Source: Bacteroidota bacterium (GTDB lineage: Bacteria > Bacteroidota > Bacteroidia > B-17B0 > Aurantibacillaceae). From it: a DNA stretch of 7,532 nucleotides. The position numbers and the translations under genes were made by a program. Positions 6,777 through 7,532 of the stretch are shown here, one piece after another. Each line of letters opens with the position of its first letter. Positions within the stretch are counted from its first letter, which is position 1. The notes under the pieces are model-generated. The model was not told the origin of the DNA. It saw only the letters and a list, made by a program, of their open reading frames with translations, and made no database searches. Location: NCBI GenBank assembly GCA_947449125.1, contig CANFQR010000058.1, positions 1-7,532 on the forward strand, written 5' to 3'.

Positions 6777-7532
6777 ATGTCTAAAATAAGATATAAGTTT
6801 AATACAAAATCTTTAACCTATGAAAAAGTTCGCATTACTTTTAAAGAGAGGTTTTGGCGTTTTTTATCTTACCTGGGCACAGGGCTTGTGTTTGCAACAG
6901 TTACCATAATACTATCTCGCCAGATTTTACCTTCTCCTTCCGAAAAAAAACAAAACCGCGAATTAGAAGCTGTATTGCTGCAGTACGAGCTTTTAGAAAG
7001 TAAAATGACTAAGATAGAGCAGGTATTAAAAGATCTTGAAGATAGAGATGACAATATATACCGTACGATTTTTGAAGCTGAACCATTACCAAAAAGTATA
7101 AGGTATGCAGGAACAGGGGGAAGTGACAAATACTCGGTTTTTGATAATTATGACAATTCGGAAATATTAAAATCAACCACTGAACGAATTGATCGAATAT
7201 CAAAACAATTGTATATTCAATCAAAATCGTTTGACGAGGTTGTAAGGCTTGCAAAAGGTAAAGAAAAATTAATGGCTTCAATTCCTGCCATTATGCCAAT
7301 CAATAAAAAAGAATTATCTCATGCTGTTACTAGTGGTTTTGGTTGGCGAACGCATCCTATCTACAAAACTCAAGAGTTTCATCCAGGAATGGATTTTGCA
7401 GCCCAACAAGGAACTCCAATTTATGCTACAGGCGATGGTGTTATTGAAGTGGCAGATAATCTTGCTCAAGGGTATGGAAATCATGTGGTGGTTAATCATG
7501 GATTTGGTTATCATACCTTGTATGGCCACATG
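6777..7532 (+). CDS. M23 family (LytM-type) zinc metallopeptidase, 5' part, truncated by window end
   Basis: The frame from the ATG at 6777 stays open through the last codon of the window (252 residues, no stop), so the 3' end is missing. The N terminus MSKIRYKFNTKSLTYEKV is the typical short cytoplasmic lead of the Bacteroidota family. One transmembrane helix lies at about 30-50 (FLSYLGTGLVFATVTIILS). A coiled-coil region follows at about 56-90 (RELEAVLLQYELLESKM), then the family-typical RDDNIYRTIFEAEPLP (90-105) and SKQLYIQSKSFDEVV (142-156). The peptidase domain begins near 185 with SGFGWRTHPIY; zinc ligands His202 and Asp206 are in FHPGMDF, and the catalytic His251 is in YGHM. The closing HxH motif with the third zinc ligand should lie just beyond the window. 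Such enzymes cut peptidoglycan cross-links in the periplasm, or act as inactive activators. Roughly 70-80 residues are likely missing, judging from the usual size of about 320-330 residues. Confidence 0.96.
   Translation, partial: MSKIRYKFNTKSLTYEKVRITFKERFWRFLSYLGTGLVFATVTIILSRQILPSPSEKKQNRELEAVLLQYELLESKMTKIEQVLKDLEDRDDNIYRTIFEAEPLPKSIRYAGTGGSDKYSVFDNYDNSEILKSTTERIDRISKQLYIQSKSFDEVVRLAKGKEKLMASIPAIMPINKKELSHAVTSGFGWRTHPIYKTQEFHPGMDFAAQQGTPIYATGDGVIEVADNLAQGYGNHVVVNHGFGYHTLYGHM

Noticed and set aside
6869..7529. Several - strand open frames of 71-90 codons (about 6869-7129, 7009-7281, 7314-7529)
   Set aside because: They are antisense shadows of the M23 peptidase frame, which is open from 6777 to the window end and carries the conserved M23 motifs.
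1..7532. Search for CRISPR arrays, tRNAs, insertion sequences, tandem repeats and phage or defence genes
   Set aside because: Almost all bases belong to the coding regions listed, the only larger gap is 131 bases, and I saw no direct-repeat series, transposase motif or cloverleaf-like sequence.

Overview
The window is AT-rich bacterial chromosome and reads as a conserved envelope and housekeeping region of a member of the Bacteroidota. Supporting signs are a class of small OmpA/PorT-sized outer-membrane barrel with a C-terminal aromatic strand, a short secreted protein resembling the last domain of the gliding/type IX secretion protein GldM, a characteristic Bacteroidota M23 peptidase encoded divergently from alaS, A-rich leaders with almost no Shine-Dalgarno sequence, and LpxB (so a lipid A-bearing Gram-negative). 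The genus cannot be named from this sequence.

Layout. Positions 2-3957 hold five tightly packed genes on the + strand: the 3' end of a small integral membrane protein, lpxB (lipid A disaccharide synthase), a SpoIID/LytB-domain protein overlapping the lpxB 3' end, an unrecognised outer-membrane beta-barrel protein that starts immediately after the SpoIID stop codon, and a 138-residue secreted GldM-C-like protein. Gaps are at most 10 bases and there is one 29-base overlap, so this looks like one transcription unit that begins upstream of the window. A 21-base convergent gap follows, then alaS (alanyl-tRNA synthetase) on the - strand at 3979-6645. A 131-base divergent promoter region (6646-6776) separates alaS from a + strand M23 zinc metallopeptidase that runs off the right edge of the window at 7532.

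How the genes fit together. Apart from alaS, everything recognisable concerns the cell envelope: lipid A synthesis (LpxB), peptidoglycan remodelling (SpoIID/LytB protein, M23 peptidase), and outer membrane or periplasm (barrel protein, GldM-C-like protein). The joint expression of LpxB with a probable peptidoglycan lytic enzyme and an outer-membrane protein suggests co-ordinated envelope growth, but that is inference from gene order only.

There is no sign of mobile elements, CRISPR arrays, tRNA or rRNA genes, phage genes or defence genes. No clear new system is present. The least explained part is the spoIID-like / barrel / GldM-C-like trio at 1395-3957.
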